Shown: positions 44,036-54,029 of the stretch, piece after piece
Position numbering within the stretch: the stretch's first letter is position 1
Layout of the letters: every line of letters starts with the position of its first letter
Origin: Pleurocapsa sp. FMAR1
GTDB lineage: Bacteria; Cyanobacteriota; Cyanobacteriia; Cyanobacteriales; Xenococcaceae
DNA length: 64,000 bases
Reading direction: 5' to 3'
Assembly: GCF_963665995.1 (NCBI RefSeq)
Contig: NZ_OY762512.1
Coordinates: 1,178,001-1,242,000 of the forward strand
Program-made: the position numbers and the translations under genes
The notes under the pieces: model-generated
Databases searched by the model: none
Told to the model about the DNA's origin: nothing
The model's input: the letters and a program-made list of their open reading frames with translations, nothing else

Positions 44036-45082
44036 ATGAAAAATTGTTCAATCATCAAACCAATTAGGATGAAAAAAGCTGTTTATCGTATTTTGGATGC
44101 TAATCTCGATCGCGCCAGAGAAGGATTAAGGATTATCGAAGAGTGGTGTCGCCTTGGTTTAAATAATCAACCATTAGCTGAAGAATGTAAGCAGATACGT
44201 CAAGAATTAGCCCAATGGCATAGTTGGGAATTACGTCAGGCGCGAGATACTCCTGGTGATGTGGGAACAGATTTATCTCATCCCCAAGAAGAAACGCGAG
44301 ATAGTATTGAACAACTGCTACAGGCAAATTTATGTCGATCGCAAGAGGCTTTAAGAGTTTTAGAGGAATACAGTAAGCTTTATAACTCAGAAATGGCAGC
44401 AGCCTGTAAACAGATGCGCTATCGCGTTTACACAATTGAAAGCAGTTTATTCAACAATTATCGTCTTCAGCAGCTACACAACGCTCCTTTATATTTGGTG
44501 ACTTCTCCTGAACCAGAAATTCTTAAAATAGTTGAAGCTGCTTTAAAAGGTGGTTTAACTTTAGTACAGTATCGAGATAAAGAAGGTCAAGATAGCGATC
44601 GCATTGCCAAAGCCAATCAATTGTGCCAGCTATGCCATCATTATAATGCTCTGTTTCTTGTTAACGATCGAGTAGACATCGCTCTAGCGGTAGATGCAGA
44701 TGGAGTTCATTTGGGTCAACATGATGCACCTGTAGGTTTTGCTCGTGAGGTATTAGGATCACACAAAATTGTTGGTCGCTCTACTACCAATAAGCAAGAG
44801 TTAGACAAAGCGATCGCCGAACGAGCCGACTACGTTGGGGTAGGGCCTTTCTATGAAACTCCTACCAAGCCAGGTAAGCCAGCACTGGCTGTTGAATATA
44901 TTAATTATGTCAATGCTAAATGTCCTGTACCTTGGTTTGCGATTGGTGGCATCGAGCAAAATAATTTAAATGCAGTTCTAACCACAGGCGCACAAAGGGT
45001 TGCAGTAGTTCGCGCTATCATGAAAGCAGAGCAACCAATGCAAGTTACTCGCCAGCTTATGTCTCAGTTAATTAGACGGTAA
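44036..45082 (+). CDS. thiE: Thiamine phosphate synthase with cyanobacterial N-terminal domain
   Basis: The C-terminal 200 residues form the ThiE TIM barrel: LYLVTSPEPEILKIVEAALK, LTLVQYRDKEGQ, LFLVNDRVDIALAVDADGVH, LGQHDAP, GRSTTNKQEL, YVGVGPFYETPTKPGKPALA and FAIGGIEQNN. It joins HMP pyrophosphate and thiazole phosphate to give thiamine phosphate. The 140-residue helical N-terminal domain (VYRILDANLDRAREGLRIIE) is the extension usual in cyanobacteria. Translation may start at ATG 44069 (MKKAVYRIL) instead of 44036; both follow AGG. thiS follows 23 bases on. Confidence 0.95.
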   Translation: MKNCSIIKPIRMKKAVYRILDANLDRAREGLRIIEEWCRLGLNNQPLAEECKQIRQELAQWHSWELRQARDTPGDVGTDLSHPQEETRDSIEQLLQANLCRSQEALRVLEEYSKLYNSEMAAACKQMRYRVYTIESSLFNNYRLQQLHNAPLYLVTSPEPEILKIVEAALKGGLTLVQYRDKEGQDSDRIAKANQLCQLCHHYNALFLVNDRVDIALAVDADGVHLGQHDAPVGFAREVLGSHKIVGRSTTNKQELDKAIAERADYVGVGPFYETPTKPGKPALAVEYINYVNAKCPVPWFAIGGIEQNNLNAVLTTGAQRVAVVRAIMKAEQPMQVTRQLMSQLIRR

Positions 45083-45105
45083 TTACCCCATTTAAGGCTA
45101 GATTT

Positions 45106-45327
45106 ATGTCAAATGTAACTAATACAATAAAAGTACAGGTCAACGGAGAACCTCATACTTGCGTAGCGTCAATCCCTTTATCTGAACTGCTAACCCAATT
45201 AGATCTAAATCCTCGTCTGCTCGCCGTAGAATACAACGGAGAAATTTTACATCGTCAGTATTGGCAACAGACGCAAATGCGTTCAGGCGATCGCTTAGAG
45301 ATTGTTACCATCGTTGGCGGTGGGTAG
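45106..45327 (+). CDS. thiS: Sulfur carrier protein ThiS
   Basis: A 73-residue ubiquitin-like protein: IKVQVNGEPHTCVASIPLSE, LLAVEYNGEILHRQYW, ending DRLEIVTIVGGG. ThiS proteins end in Gly-Gly, whose carboxylate is adenylated and thiolated to donate sulfur to the thiazole ring. It lies directly after thiE, a common order in cyanobacteria. Confidence 0.95.
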   Translation: MSNVTNTIKVQVNGEPHTCVASIPLSELLTQLDLNPRLLAVEYNGEILHRQYWQQTQMRSGDRLEIVTIVGGG

Positions 45328-45406
45328 ATCGCTTTGCTTTTAAGTGAGAAGTAAGTTAGAGGCGAAGGGCTTTTCGCCCGTACAGAAGTAAAAATATTTT
45401 AGATAG

Positions 45407-46378
45407 ATGATTAACAAACAAATGAAAATGATTTTTAAACGAGAATTTTGGTTCAAATCTATTGTTGCTTTAGGACTTGTCGGCGTTCTTGTGCTTGGCA
45501 ATGCTAGCACGGCAATGGCAGCCCGTAGTGGTGGCAGAATTGGTGGTGGTTCATTCCGCGCACCTTCTCGCAGCTATTCTACTCCTCGTGGCGGTGGCTA
45601 TGGTGGTGGCTATAGATCCCCTGGCTATGGTTACGGCGGTGGCGGATTTGGGTTTCCCTTCCTGCTTCCCTTTATTGGCTTTGGTGGTGGCGGACTGTTT
45701 TCAGTTCTGATCTTTTTTGCGATCGCCAGTTTCTTAGTCCGTAGCTTCCGCAGTGCTGGAATTGGTGAAGATGGTGGTTATACCAGCAGTTCTAAAGTAT
45801 CTGTAGCGCAAGTACAGGTAGGCTTATTGGCTAATGCTCGTGAGTTGCAGCCTGAGTTAAACCGTTTGGCTTTGACTGCTGATACTAGTTCAGCCACAGG
45901 TAGAGCCACCGTAGTTCAAGAAGCAACCTTGGCTTTATTACGTCACCCTGAATATTGGGTATATGGTTCAACAGACTCGCAAAAAGCCAGTCTCGATGCT
46001 GCTGAAGCAAAATTCAATCAGCTAGCTTTGACTGAACGCAGTAAGTTTAGCGAAGAAACCCTAAGTAATATCAATAATGTCATTGATAATGAAGAGCAGA
46101 AAGCTTTGGGCGGTAACTCCAAAGAAGGGGCGATTCAGCTAAGAGAAGGAGACAATGGAGAATATATTGTCGCCACGGTAATTGTGGGCGCAACAGATAA
46201 TTTAAACCTGCCTAAAATTAATAATCCTGATGATATGCGCCAAGCATTACAACAAATAGGCAGTATTGGCAGCGATCGCTTATTGGCAGTAGAGATTCTT
46301 TGGACACCCCAAGCAGACGGTGACACCTTATCCTCTGATGATATTTTGGCTTACTATCCTAACCTTAAATTAGTATAG
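45407..46378 (+). CDS. DUF1517-family membrane protein
   Basis: A signal or first membrane segment (SIVALGLVGVLVLGNASTAM, then AARSGG) is followed by a Gly/Tyr/Ser-rich linker (GGYGGGYRSPGYGYGGGGFG), a membrane helix (GLFSVLIFFAIASFLVRSF) and a soluble domain of about 190 residues (VSVAQVQVGLLANARELQPE, LRHPEYWVYGS, VEILWTPQADGDTLSSDDIL). This is the cyanobacterial/plastid DUF1517 layout. Function is unknown; thylakoid or envelope location is likely. Confidence 0.88.
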   Translation: MINKQMKMIFKREFWFKSIVALGLVGVLVLGNASTAMAARSGGRIGGGSFRAPSRSYSTPRGGGYGGGYRSPGYGYGGGGFGFPFLLPFIGFGGGGLFSVLIFFAIASFLVRSFRSAGIGEDGGYTSSSKVSVAQVQVGLLANARELQPELNRLALTADTSSATGRATVVQEATLALLRHPEYWVYGSTDSQKASLDAAEAKFNQLALTERSKFSEETLSNINNVIDNEEQKALGGNSKEGAIQLREGDNGEYIVATVIVGATDNLNLPKINNPDDMRQALQQIGSIGSDRLLAVEILWTPQADGDTLSSDDILAYYPNLKLV

Positions 46379-46394
46379 ATTAACCTTGACACAA

Positions 46395-46425
46395 AGCCCC
46401 TTCTATTGAGGGGGTTTTTCTTTTG
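46395..46425 (+). terminator. Rho-independent terminator
   Basis: GCCCCTTC and GAGGGGG pair around TATT, followed by TTTTTCTTTT, 17 bases after the DUF1517 stop codon. Confidence 0.8.
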
Positions 46426-46601
46426 GTCTACAAAGCTTGTCGCTAAAAACAATAAATTGAAAACGAAGCCTATAGACATCAAGCGCAATCTAGAAATATG
46501 GATAAATGGTTAAGAAAACTGGTACATTTGATTATAGTTACGTCTGGTTTGGCGTTAAAAAGCCTTTTAAATAAATTGAAAATTGTAAAGGAGATAAAAT
46601 T

Positions 46602-46724
46602 ATGGATTGGCGTATAGTAATAGTCGTTGCTCCCCTAGCGATCGCAGCTAGCTGGGCTTTATTTAACATCGGTAGTGCTGCTTTAGCTCAAATACAAAAA
46701 TACTTCAACCAAGAAGAAGCATAA
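46602..46724 (+). CDS. psbY: Photosystem II protein Y
   Basis: The 40-residue product [40 protein letters not shown] matches PsbY: start MDWR, one membrane helix, then FNIGxAAL and an amphipathic end. PsbY is a peripheral single-helix subunit of photosystem II near cytochrome b559. AAAGGAG stands 8 bases before ATG. A terminator follows (46753-46788). Confidence 0.95.
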   Translation: MDWRIVIVVAPLAIAASWALFNIGSAALAQIQKYFNQEEA

Positions 46725-46752
46725 ATTTAAAATCAATATTTAAATTATTTTG

Positions 46753-46788
46753 CCGACTAATTACATCTTCGTGTTAGTCGGTTTTTTT
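46753..46788 (+). terminator. Rho-independent terminator after psbY
   Basis: CCGACTAA (46753-46760) and TTAGTCGG (46774-46781) pair perfectly and seven T residues follow. Confidence 0.88.
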
Positions 46789-46972
46789 GTATCTAAGATT
46801 TGGCGTTATAGAGCCTATATCTGTAATATCTCTAACTATTCCATTAACAACTAATTTTTATTTATCTGACTCCAGTGGCGCATCAGGAAGCGAGGATGAT
46901 AGCTATATTAAAATGCTGGTTGCCAACACTAAGTCAATTGTCAAGTCTTTAAGTAGAGATTATGAGGCTTTT

Positions 46973-47536
46973 TCAGCGAAAAAATAAATGTTCTATTAAA
47001 ATTTTGCTACCAATAGCTATTAAAATTAAACCACCCATGATTTCAATTTTATTATTTAACTTGTTGCCAACCTCATGACCAATAAATACTCCCGCAAAAG
47101 ACAATAAAAAAGTAATTACGCCAATTAAAGTAGCCACATAAATAATCGAAATTTTAAGTAAAGATAATCCCAGACCAGCAACTAAAGCATCAATACTAGT
47201 TGCGATCGCTAAACCTAAAAGAGTATTAAAATCTAAGGGGTTAAACTTTGGTTTATCAGTTTCACATTGCAGTGATTCGTAGATCATTTTGCCCCCAATT
47301 AAGCTCAAAAGTAGAAAAGCTATCCAGTGGTCAAAATTCGCAATCAGTTGACTAAAGTTTACTCCAAGTCGCCAACCTAGCAAAAACATCAGCCATTGAA
47401 AACCACCAAAAAACAAAGCAATTTTTAAAGCTTTATTAATTTTAATTCTTTGAATTAGCAAACCACTAGTCAGAGAAACCGCAAAAGCATCGGCAGCCAA
47501 TCCTGATGCTAGAAAAATTATTCCCCAAATGTTCAT
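46973..47536 (-). CDS. mntP: MntP-type manganese efflux pump
   Basis: Six membrane helices in two repeats, each with the acidic motif of the MntP/YebN family: LASGLAADAFAVSLTSGL in the first half and LAIATSIDALVAGLGLSL in the second. The conserved aspartates in DAFAVS and SIDALV are the Mn2+ path. At 187 residues it has normal length. It exports excess Mn2+, relevant in a phototroph with a high manganese quota. No yybP-ykoY riboswitch is visible upstream. Confidence 0.85.
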   Translation of the reverse strand: MNIWGIIFLASGLAADAFAVSLTSGLLIQRIKINKALKIALFFGGFQWLMFLLGWRLGVNFSQLIANFDHWIAFLLLSLIGGKMIYESLQCETDKPKFNPLDFNTLLGLAIATSIDALVAGLGLSLLKISIIYVATLIGVITFLLSFAGVFIGHEVGNKLNNKIEIMGGLILIAIGSKILIEHLFFR

Positions 47537-48212
47537 TCATTTAAAATAAAAGTTTATCAGTAATTTTCTATTATTACTTATTTTAGTAATTTTACTTGCC
47601 GATAAATATCATTTTTAGCTCATTTTTTCATCATTTTACTTTCACATTTAGACTTAAAATTATGATGGAAAAGCTATTAATTATTACTTAATTTGAGATA
47701 CGCTTTGAACATAATTAAGAATTGCGCTACTATAAAAGCAGTAGTAGGCTAATGAACCTTTGATTTACTGGTAATTTACTGATTTTGAGCGATACAGAGA
47801 GTTTTTAAACTTTTTGGCTGATGCAATGTATAAGAAAGGGATATAGCATCAAATCCGTTCTCTCTTGACGAAAAAGTAGGCTTTCTAGCTAGTTTTAGCT
47901 ACTATATTTATATAGATTTATATAAATATAGTAGCTTCGGCTTGGATATGATATAAACTTGCTAGACTGATCAGTAATATTATTCAGTTTTTCTTTGACT
48001 TACTCACGATGTAGTTAAAGGAAGGCAATTTTTAGTTATTCGTTTCTAAGCTGATAATTTATTTGAGGTTGATAGCCAAACTGCACAAAGCAGAAAAGAT
48101 TAGCTAGAGCTACGGGCTGATTTATTCGCTCAGTAATTACCAGAGGCTAAAGGCTCAAAACATAGAGGTTAAAGCTTAAGAGGTAGATAAATAACCTGTA
48201 TTCAAGATAATT
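47537..48212. other. Divergent spacer between mntP and the SNF2 gene
   Basis: 676 bases without a gene. The main structure is the perfect inverted repeat at 47897-47936. The rest is AT-rich with AGAGGCTAAAGG-like direct words near 48140. Confidence 0.5.
47897..47936. repeat. Perfect 18-bp inverted repeat
   Basis: AGCTACTATATTTATATA (47897-47914), loop GATT, then TATATAAATATAGTAGCT (47919-47936). The arms are exactly complementary over 18 bases. No T-run follows on either strand. Confidence 0.85.
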
Positions 48213-51200
48213 ATGTCAATTATTCACGGCAGTTGGATTGTTAATTCGGGACAAGATTATTTCTTTGTCTGGGGGGAAGCTTGGCGATCTCTAGTCAATG
48301 AAAATTTCTCTTTAAATAAATCAGGAGATTTTATTCATCCGTTTGATTTATCTCGTCAAGAATTACTAGATCTATTTCAAAGCCATGAGTTGGACGTTGC
48401 CAAATTATTAGCTAAAAGTAACTGGCAAACTCAACTAATTGGAATGCCTACTGTTGTGACTGGTACAGGAGAAAGCAGAAAAATACAGCCAGTTTATGCC
48501 AAAGATATCGTCGAAGCTGAGTCAAGTTTAGACTTATATCTTTGGGAGGTAAAAGGATTTGGCTTAACTCCTACTGAAGCCGTTGATTTATTGCAGGTTT
48601 TATCTCTTAGTTCATTGCAGGCAACAACTAAATATTTAGCAGGGGATATTTGTTTCTGGTCCCATGTTTATCGTTGGGCATTGGACTTAATTGTCAGACA
48701 AAAGTTTTTACCAGGAATTGATGCCCAAGATGCTAAAAAAAATATTTATCGAGGTATCTGGCAACCATTAATCGAAAGCGAAGTCGATCGGGTGCGGTTA
48801 GCTAAGTTTACTCAAGCTATTCCTGAAGCCTGTTTAGCTTATTTAGATGCAGAGAAATCAGAAGTAGATACTACAGACGAAGATTTATTATTGCGATCGC
48901 TTTTTGTTATTTTAGATACGCGGTTACGTTCTTGGGTTGGTGACAACTATGGTAATGTCAGAGAAGATGGGATGCAGCCTTGGTTGCGATCTTTAGCCGA
49001 ATCACCAGTATTAGAAGCTGAACCCAAAAGTATTAAACGCCTAATTAATGCTCTTTATAATTGGGCATTACCCATCAGTGAATATGTAGTTAGTCGCCAT
49101 AATCAAAACATAGGTTCAAATCGCTATCGAGTTTGTTTTGTGCTGACTCCACCCCATGAAACTACCGAAGGAGAACAAAACGACTGGCATTTAAATTATT
49201 ATCTCCAGGCATTAGACGATCCTGACTTTGTTGTTTCGGCAACAGCTATTTGGCAATGTGCGGGAGAGTTTCTAAATATTGGTGATCAGTCAAACCTAGC
49301 AGCGTTACGTATCATTGAAAACCCTCAAGAAACTCTTTTAAAAGGTTTAGGGTTGGCTACGCGCATTTACGATCCAATTAAAGCCAGCCTTGAAAAAGGT
49401 CAACCTGTCAATTGTTCTCTCGATCCCATCCAAGTTTACCAATTTATCAGAGCAATTTCTTGGCAGTTGCAGGATAATGGTCTGGGGGTAATTGTTCCGC
49501 CTGGCTTAAGTCCTGATAATAGTGAGCAAAGATTAGGCATCAAAATGACTGCCAGCGTTGCCAAAAGAAAAGGAGAACGCTTAAGTCTGCAAAGTATGCT
49601 CAAGTATAAGCTAGAAATTGCAGTAGGCGATCGCCATGTTTCTAAAGCAGATTTTAAAAAGTTATTGGCGCAAAAATCGCCAATAGTTGAGATAGATGGA
49701 CAATGGATTGCCCTGCAACCTGCCGACGTAAAAGCCGCTCAAGCGGTATTAGATCAGTCTAATGAGCAGCTTGATTTATCAGTGGAAGACGCTTTGCGTT
49801 TATCTACTGGCGACACAAAAACCCTAGCTAAACTGCCTGTAGTTAAGTTTGAATCTACTGGAGTATTATCAGGTTTACTTGATAACTTGAGCGACAATAA
49901 AGCGGTTGAACCTGTTAATAACATCAAAGGTTTTGTTGGGGAATTGCGTCCCTATCAGGCAAAAGGTGTAGGTTGGTTATCTTTTCTAGAAACCTGGGGA
50001 TTAGGTGCTTGTTTGGCAGACGATATGGGTTTAGGAAAGACGATCCAGCTAATAGCTTTCTTGTTAAACCTGAAACAAGAAAATGGTTTAGAAAAGCCGA
50101 CTTTATTAGTTTGTCCTACTTCTGTGATCAATAACTGGGAGCGAGAAGTAAATAAATTTGCACCCAAATTAAAAACAATAATTCATCATGGAGATAAGCG
50201 ATCGCAGGGCAAAACTTTTGTTAAACAAGTTCAAGATAAACAGTTAGTAATTACCAGCTATTCTTTAATCCCTAGAGATTTTAAAACTTTATCGACTATG
50301 GACTGGCAGGGAGTTGTTTTGGACGAAGCGCAAAACATTAAAAATCCCGCTGCTAAACAGTCTCAGGCAATCAGAGAAATTCCCGCAGGCTTTCGGATTG
50401 CCCTAACAGGAACACCTGTAGAAAACCGCTTGACAGAATTATGGTCAATTCTCGACTTTCTCAATCCTGGCTTTTTGGGTAATCGTAACTTCTTCCAAAA
50501 GAGGTTTGCTGTGCCGATTGAAAAATATGGCGATCGCGAGTCTTTAAATATTCTTAGATCTTTGACTCAGCCCTTTATTCTCCGCCGTTTAAAAACCGAT
50601 CAAAACATTATTCAAGACTTACCAGAAAAGCAGGAAATGAACGTTTTCTGTGGGCTTTCAAGTGAACAGGCAGAACTATATCAACAGCTAGTTGATAACT
50701 CCTTATCAGAAATAGAAGATTCTGAAGGCATCAAACGCCGTGGTTTAATTTTAACTCTCTTATTGCGTCTCAAGCAGCTTTGCAACCATCCAGAATTACT
50801 CAATAAAGATAAGAGTAAAAAAGAGCAAATAAATACGGATAATTTTGGCGATCGCTCTGGTAAATTACTGCGTTTAGAAGAGATGTTAGATGAAATTGTT
50901 GACGAAGGCGATCGAGCCTTGATTTTTACTCAATTTTCTCAATGGGGTAAGATGCTTAAGCCTTATTTAGAAGAAAAATTAAAAGGCGAAGTTCTATTTT
51001 TGTATGGTTCAACTCGTCGTGAAGCCAGACAAGAAATGGTAGATCGTTTTCAAAACGAGCCTAATGGTCCTAAGATATTCATTTTATCCCTAAAAGCGGG
51101 AGGAACAGGACTTAACTTAACCAGAGCAAATCACGTCTTTCATGTCGATCGCTGGTGGAATCCTGCGGTTGAAAACCAAGCAACAGATCGAGCATTTCGG

Positions 51201-51401
51201 ATTGGGCAAAAGCGCAATGTCCAGGTACACAAATTTGTCTGTACTGGTACTTTAGAAGAGCGTATCAGCGACATTATCGAAAGTAAAAAAGAACTAGCAG
51301 AACAAACCGTAAATGCAGGAGAACAATGGCTAACAGATTTAGATACCAGCAGCTTGCGTAACCTATTACTGTTAGATCGCGATGCAATTATTGATGAGTG
51401 A
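48213..51401 (+). CDS. SNF2/Rad54-type helicase-like ATPase
   Basis: The C-terminal half is a complete SNF2 motor: LRPYQAKGVGWLSFLE, motif I LADDMGLGKTIQ (near 603), motif II DEAQ (near 704), ALTGTPVENRLTELWSILDF, then the second RecA lobe with ALIFTQFSQWGKMLKPYL, FILSLKAGGTGLNLT and DRWWNPAVENQATDRAFRIG. The N-terminal half of about 560 residues is the helicase-associated domain typical of bacterial SNF2 proteins (WHLNYYLQALDDPDFVVSAT). Such ATPases translocate on double-stranded DNA; in bacteria RapA-like roles in transcription recycling are known, but the role of this subgroup is open. Confidence 0.92.
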   Translation: MSIIHGSWIVNSGQDYFFVWGEAWRSLVNENFSLNKSGDFIHPFDLSRQELLDLFQSHELDVAKLLAKSNWQTQLIGMPTVVTGTGESRKIQPVYAKDIVEAESSLDLYLWEVKGFGLTPTEAVDLLQVLSLSSLQATTKYLAGDICFWSHVYRWALDLIVRQKFLPGIDAQDAKKNIYRGIWQPLIESEVDRVRLAKFTQAIPEACLAYLDAEKSEVDTTDEDLLLRSLFVILDTRLRSWVGDNYGNVREDGMQPWLRSLAESPVLEAEPKSIKRLINALYNWALPISEYVVSRHNQNIGSNRYRVCFVLTPPHETTEGEQNDWHLNYYLQALDDPDFVVSATAIWQCAGEFLNIGDQSNLAALRIIENPQETLLKGLGLATRIYDPIKASLEKGQPVNCSLDPIQVYQFIRAISWQLQDNGLGVIVPPGLSPDNSEQRLGIKMTASVAKRKGERLSLQSMLKYKLEIAVGDRHVSKADFKKLLAQKSPIVEIDGQWIALQPADVKAAQAVLDQSNEQLDLSVEDALRLSTGDTKTLAKLPVVKFESTGVLSGLLDNLSDNKAVEPVNNIKGFVGELRPYQAKGVGWLSFLETWGLGACLADDMGLGKTIQLIAFLLNLKQENGLEKPTLLVCPTSVINNWEREVNKFAPKLKTIIHHGDKRSQGKTFVKQVQDKQLVITSYSLIPRDFKTLSTMDWQGVVLDEAQNIKNPAAKQSQAIREIPAGFRIALTGTPVENRLTELWSILDFLNPGFLGNRNFFQKRFAVPIEKYGDRESLNILRSLTQPFILRRLKTDQNIIQDLPEKQEMNVFCGLSSEQAELYQQLVDNSLSEIEDSEGIKRRGLILTLLLRLKQLCNHPELLNKDKSKKEQINTDNFGDRSGKLLRLEEMLDEIVDEGDRALIFTQFSQWGKMLKPYLEEKLKGEVLFLYGSTRREARQEMVDRFQNEPNGPKIFILSLKAGGTGLNLTRANHVFHVDRWWNPAVENQATDRAFRIGQKRNVQVHKFVCTGTLEERISDIIESKKELAEQTVNAGEQWLTDLDTSSLRNLLLLDRDAIIDE

Positions 51402-51516
51402 AAACATTGAACATAGTTGTTCTAAATAGAAAACATCTGAATGTTCAGTCTTATTACTCATTACTCGTTACTTTTAGCACAGATAAACATAGGTCAATTA
51501 ATTAGTATGGCTATAG

Positions 51517-52125
51517 TTATTCAGTCGGCGTTTGATTTAGCTGCTGACGACCATTTTGCACAATATTGAGCATTCCTTGTAGCCGTTGTTCAATATCTTC
51601 TAAAGCAGAATCAGCATACTTGTCAGCACCTGTTTGAATTGCTAGACATTCGGCGATCGCATCTTTGCGCCACTGCTCTATCTGCTCTATTGTGGTCTTT
51701 TTTAGCTGCTCACACTCTTGTTCAGTTTTCAAACGCATTTTTGCTCCATCTAGCTCTGCTTGACGAACAATGGCTGAATTTTGCGTAATTTTGCTAGTTG
51801 TCTCTTCAGCCGATTTGATCATTAGGCAAGCATAACCCTCAGCTTCGCTAATAATCTCTTGTCGGCGAGTTATAATTTCAACCGCAATAGCTAATTCAAT
51901 CGGTAAATTGACTCTAATTTGATTTAGCTGATCTAACAACAAATTTAGATTTAAAACAGTTAACTCTGTTAAAGGAATACGAGATCCACTGATAACTATT
52001 TCTTCTAAATCGTCTAATTCAGCTTCAATCTTAAAATTAGATGAGGAATTATCAGCTATATTTTCTTGTCCCTCCAACTCATTATGCTGAGTTAGATTAT
52101 CTTGATAATAATTTGTCTGTACCAT
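51517..52125 (-). CDS. Coiled-coil protein upstream of coaD, possibly DivIVA-like
   Basis: An acidic N-terminus (EAELDDLEEIVISGSRIPLT) is followed by a conserved-looking segment (LLLDQLNQIRVNLPIELAIA) and a helix of about 120 residues rich in E, Q, A and K (EIITRRQEIISEAEGYACLM onwards) predicted to form a coiled coil. The shape resembles DivIVA/Cdv3-type cell-division factors or ATP-synthase b-like stalks. The name is tentative. It is on the same strand as coaD, 111 bases downstream of it. Confidence 0.55.
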   Translation of the reverse strand: MVQTNYYQDNLTQHNELEGQENIADNSSSNFKIEAELDDLEEIVISGSRIPLTELTVLNLNLLLDQLNQIRVNLPIELAIAVEIITRRQEIISEAEGYACLMIKSAEETTSKITQNSAIVRQAELDGAKMRLKTEQECEQLKKTTIEQIEQWRKDAIAECLAIQTGADKYADSALEDIEQRLQGMLNIVQNGRQQLNQTPTE

Positions 52126-52236
52126 AATTTAAACTGCTTCTTTTAGTAACTTGTAACCTAAATAACTAATAATTGCCAGTAAAAATTAGATATTTATCAG
52201 CCAAAAATCACTTTTTAGTGTTTTTTAGCCAATTTA

Positions 52237-52716
52237 CTACTGGTTTTGGTATTTTTGATACATATCTTGAGCAACATTCGTCGAAACTAAATGATCGATT
52301 GACCCTCCAAAATGAGCGATTTCCTTAACAATACTACTGCTTAAAAAACTATATTCTTTAGTGGTAGCTAGAAAAACTGTTTCGATTTCCTGATTTAAAG
52401 TTTTATTGGTATGTGCCATTTGTAACTCCTTTTCAAAGTCCGAGAGAACTCTCAAACCTCTCAACAATACTCCAGCCTGATGTATTTTTGCATATTCAAC
52501 TGTCAAGCCAACAAAGCTATCAACCTTTATATTTTTAATATGTTGAGTGCATTTTTTAATCTGCTCCATTCTTTCATCTACGGTAAATAATGACTGTTTA
52601 CTAGGATTAGAAAGAACTGCTACAATCACTCGCTCGAATAGTTTTGCGCCTCTTTCAATAATATCAATATGACCTAAAGTAACTGGATCAAAACTGCCTG
52701 GATAAATTGCAATCAT
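52237..52716 (-). CDS. coaD: Phosphopantetheine adenylyltransferase
   Basis: The start ATG at 52716 gives the family N-terminus [20 protein letters not shown] (nucleotidyltransferase GxFDPxTxGH motif); an upstream in-frame ATG at 52743 is not needed. Other landmarks: [20 protein letters not shown] and [17 protein letters not shown]. CoaD adenylates 4'-phosphopantetheine to dephospho-CoA in coenzyme A synthesis and acts as a cytosolic hexamer. The AI-2E-type permease ends 30 bases upstream. Confidence 0.95.
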   Translation of the reverse strand: MIAIYPGSFDPVTLGHIDIIERGAKLFERVIVAVLSNPSKQSLFTVDERMEQIKKCTQHIKNIKVDSFVGLTVEYAKIHQAGVLLRGLRVLSDFEKELQMAHTNKTLNQEIETVFLATTKEYSFLSSSIVKEIAHFGGSIDHLVSTNVAQDMYQKYQNQ

Positions 52717-52746
52717 AATTTGAAATTTTTCTCTGTTCCACAAAAT

Positions 52747-53814
52747 TTAGACATTGACCGTTAGTTTTTCAGGCTTTGGTTCGGGTTCAGACTTAAAAAT
52801 AAGCAATAAAGCTTTGATAAAGCTAGCAGCAGGCACTGCTAAAATCAAGCCCAAAAAGCCTCCTAACTGCGCTCCAACCAACAAAGAAAGTAAAATTAAG
52901 ACAGGATTTAAGCCAGTAAACTCTCCCAAAAGACGAGGAGCAATTACGCTTTCAACTATTTGCTCAATTACAAAGGCTACTATCAGAACACGTAATCCTA
53001 GCCAAATACTTTTTAAAGCCATCAGTAAACTAACCAAACTAATGCTGAAGGCTGCGCCAAAAGGAAAAAGTGCCATAATCCCCACAATCAAACCAAACAA
53101 GAAACTAAAGGGAACTTGAATAATGAAAAATGCCACGGTAATGCTAATCCACATTACAGAAGCAACCGTTAACTGTCCGACAAAATAGTTATTAAAGGTT
53201 CGCTTCAGCGATTCACGAATCCTAACTCTTGATTCATCAGGAAAAACTTGGAATAAATCTTGCCAAAGTTCGCTGCCGTGCAGCAGCAGGTAAAAAGTTA
53301 AAACTACAGTTAATAATAAGTCTAATAAACTACCAACTACCGAAAAGAAGCTGCCCAAAATTTGTCCGCTTAACTGCTGTAGTTGGGAAGAAATGCGACC
53401 TAAATAATTGGTAACTAAGGTACTAATGCTAATCGGAAAATTGCGCTCATCAGCCCAGGTTTCAAATACCTGTGCTTGCTCACTACCCGATGCTACCCAG
53501 CTAGGTAAACGCTCTAATAGTCCATTTGTCTGATCGAGCAGGACAGGAATGACTGTAATTCCAATTACGGTCAATAGTAGTATACACGATAGTAAAACAA
53601 CTAAAATAGCGATCGCTCTAGGAAGACGGCGTTGTTCTAACCAGCGAACAGGGTAATCTAAGATAAATGATAGTAAAGTTGCGGTGGCAAGGATGGTAAC
53701 TAAAGATTGAAAATATTCAAACACCAATATTAGCAGCCAGCCATTTAAAACCAATAGGGGTAAAACTAACCCTCTAGTCAACCATTTCGGTAATTTAGTA
53801 ATTGTATCGATCAT
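52747..53814 (-). CDS. AI-2E/PerM-family membrane permease
   Basis: Seven or eight membrane helices with the family pattern: paired N-terminal helices (LVLPLLVLNGWLLILVFEYF), a soluble middle (LLERLPSWVASGSEQAQVFE) and the C-terminal group (IPFSFLFGLIVGIMALFPFG, LNPVLILLSLLVGAQLGGFL, GLILAVPAASFIKAL). Members export autoinducer-2-like molecules, act as Na+/H+ antiporters or are of unknown substrate. The substrate here cannot be told. Confidence 0.85.
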   Translation of the reverse strand: MIDTITKLPKWLTRGLVLPLLVLNGWLLILVFEYFQSLVTILATATLLSFILDYPVRWLEQRRLPRAIAILVVLLSCILLLTVIGITVIPVLLDQTNGLLERLPSWVASGSEQAQVFETWADERNFPISISTLVTNYLGRISSQLQQLSGQILGSFFSVVGSLLDLLLTVVLTFYLLLHGSELWQDLFQVFPDESRVRIRESLKRTFNNYFVGQLTVASVMWISITVAFFIIQVPFSFLFGLIVGIMALFPFGAAFSISLVSLLMALKSIWLGLRVLIVAFVIEQIVESVIAPRLLGEFTGLNPVLILLSLLVGAQLGGFLGLILAVPAASFIKALLLIFKSEPEPKPEKLTVNV

Positions 53815-54029
53815 ATTGTCGGTATTTGACAGAGTCTAAGCCAATAATCTATCTTCAAAAAACATCATAATAGACCTACTGCCAAAGGTGGAAAAAACCT
53901 GGTTAAGCTTTACGATTTAGAATTGTTTGGCATTAGAAGCCTCGTCAGCCTTAAATTAGCCCACCATACTTTTAATGTTTAGCTAATAACTTAATGCTTA
54001 GTTATTAATAAACATCAAAATTAAATAAT

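Noticed and set aside
46787-46987. 66-codon frame between psbY and mntP
   Set aside because: It would start at a TTG inside the psbY terminator and shows no family resemblance.
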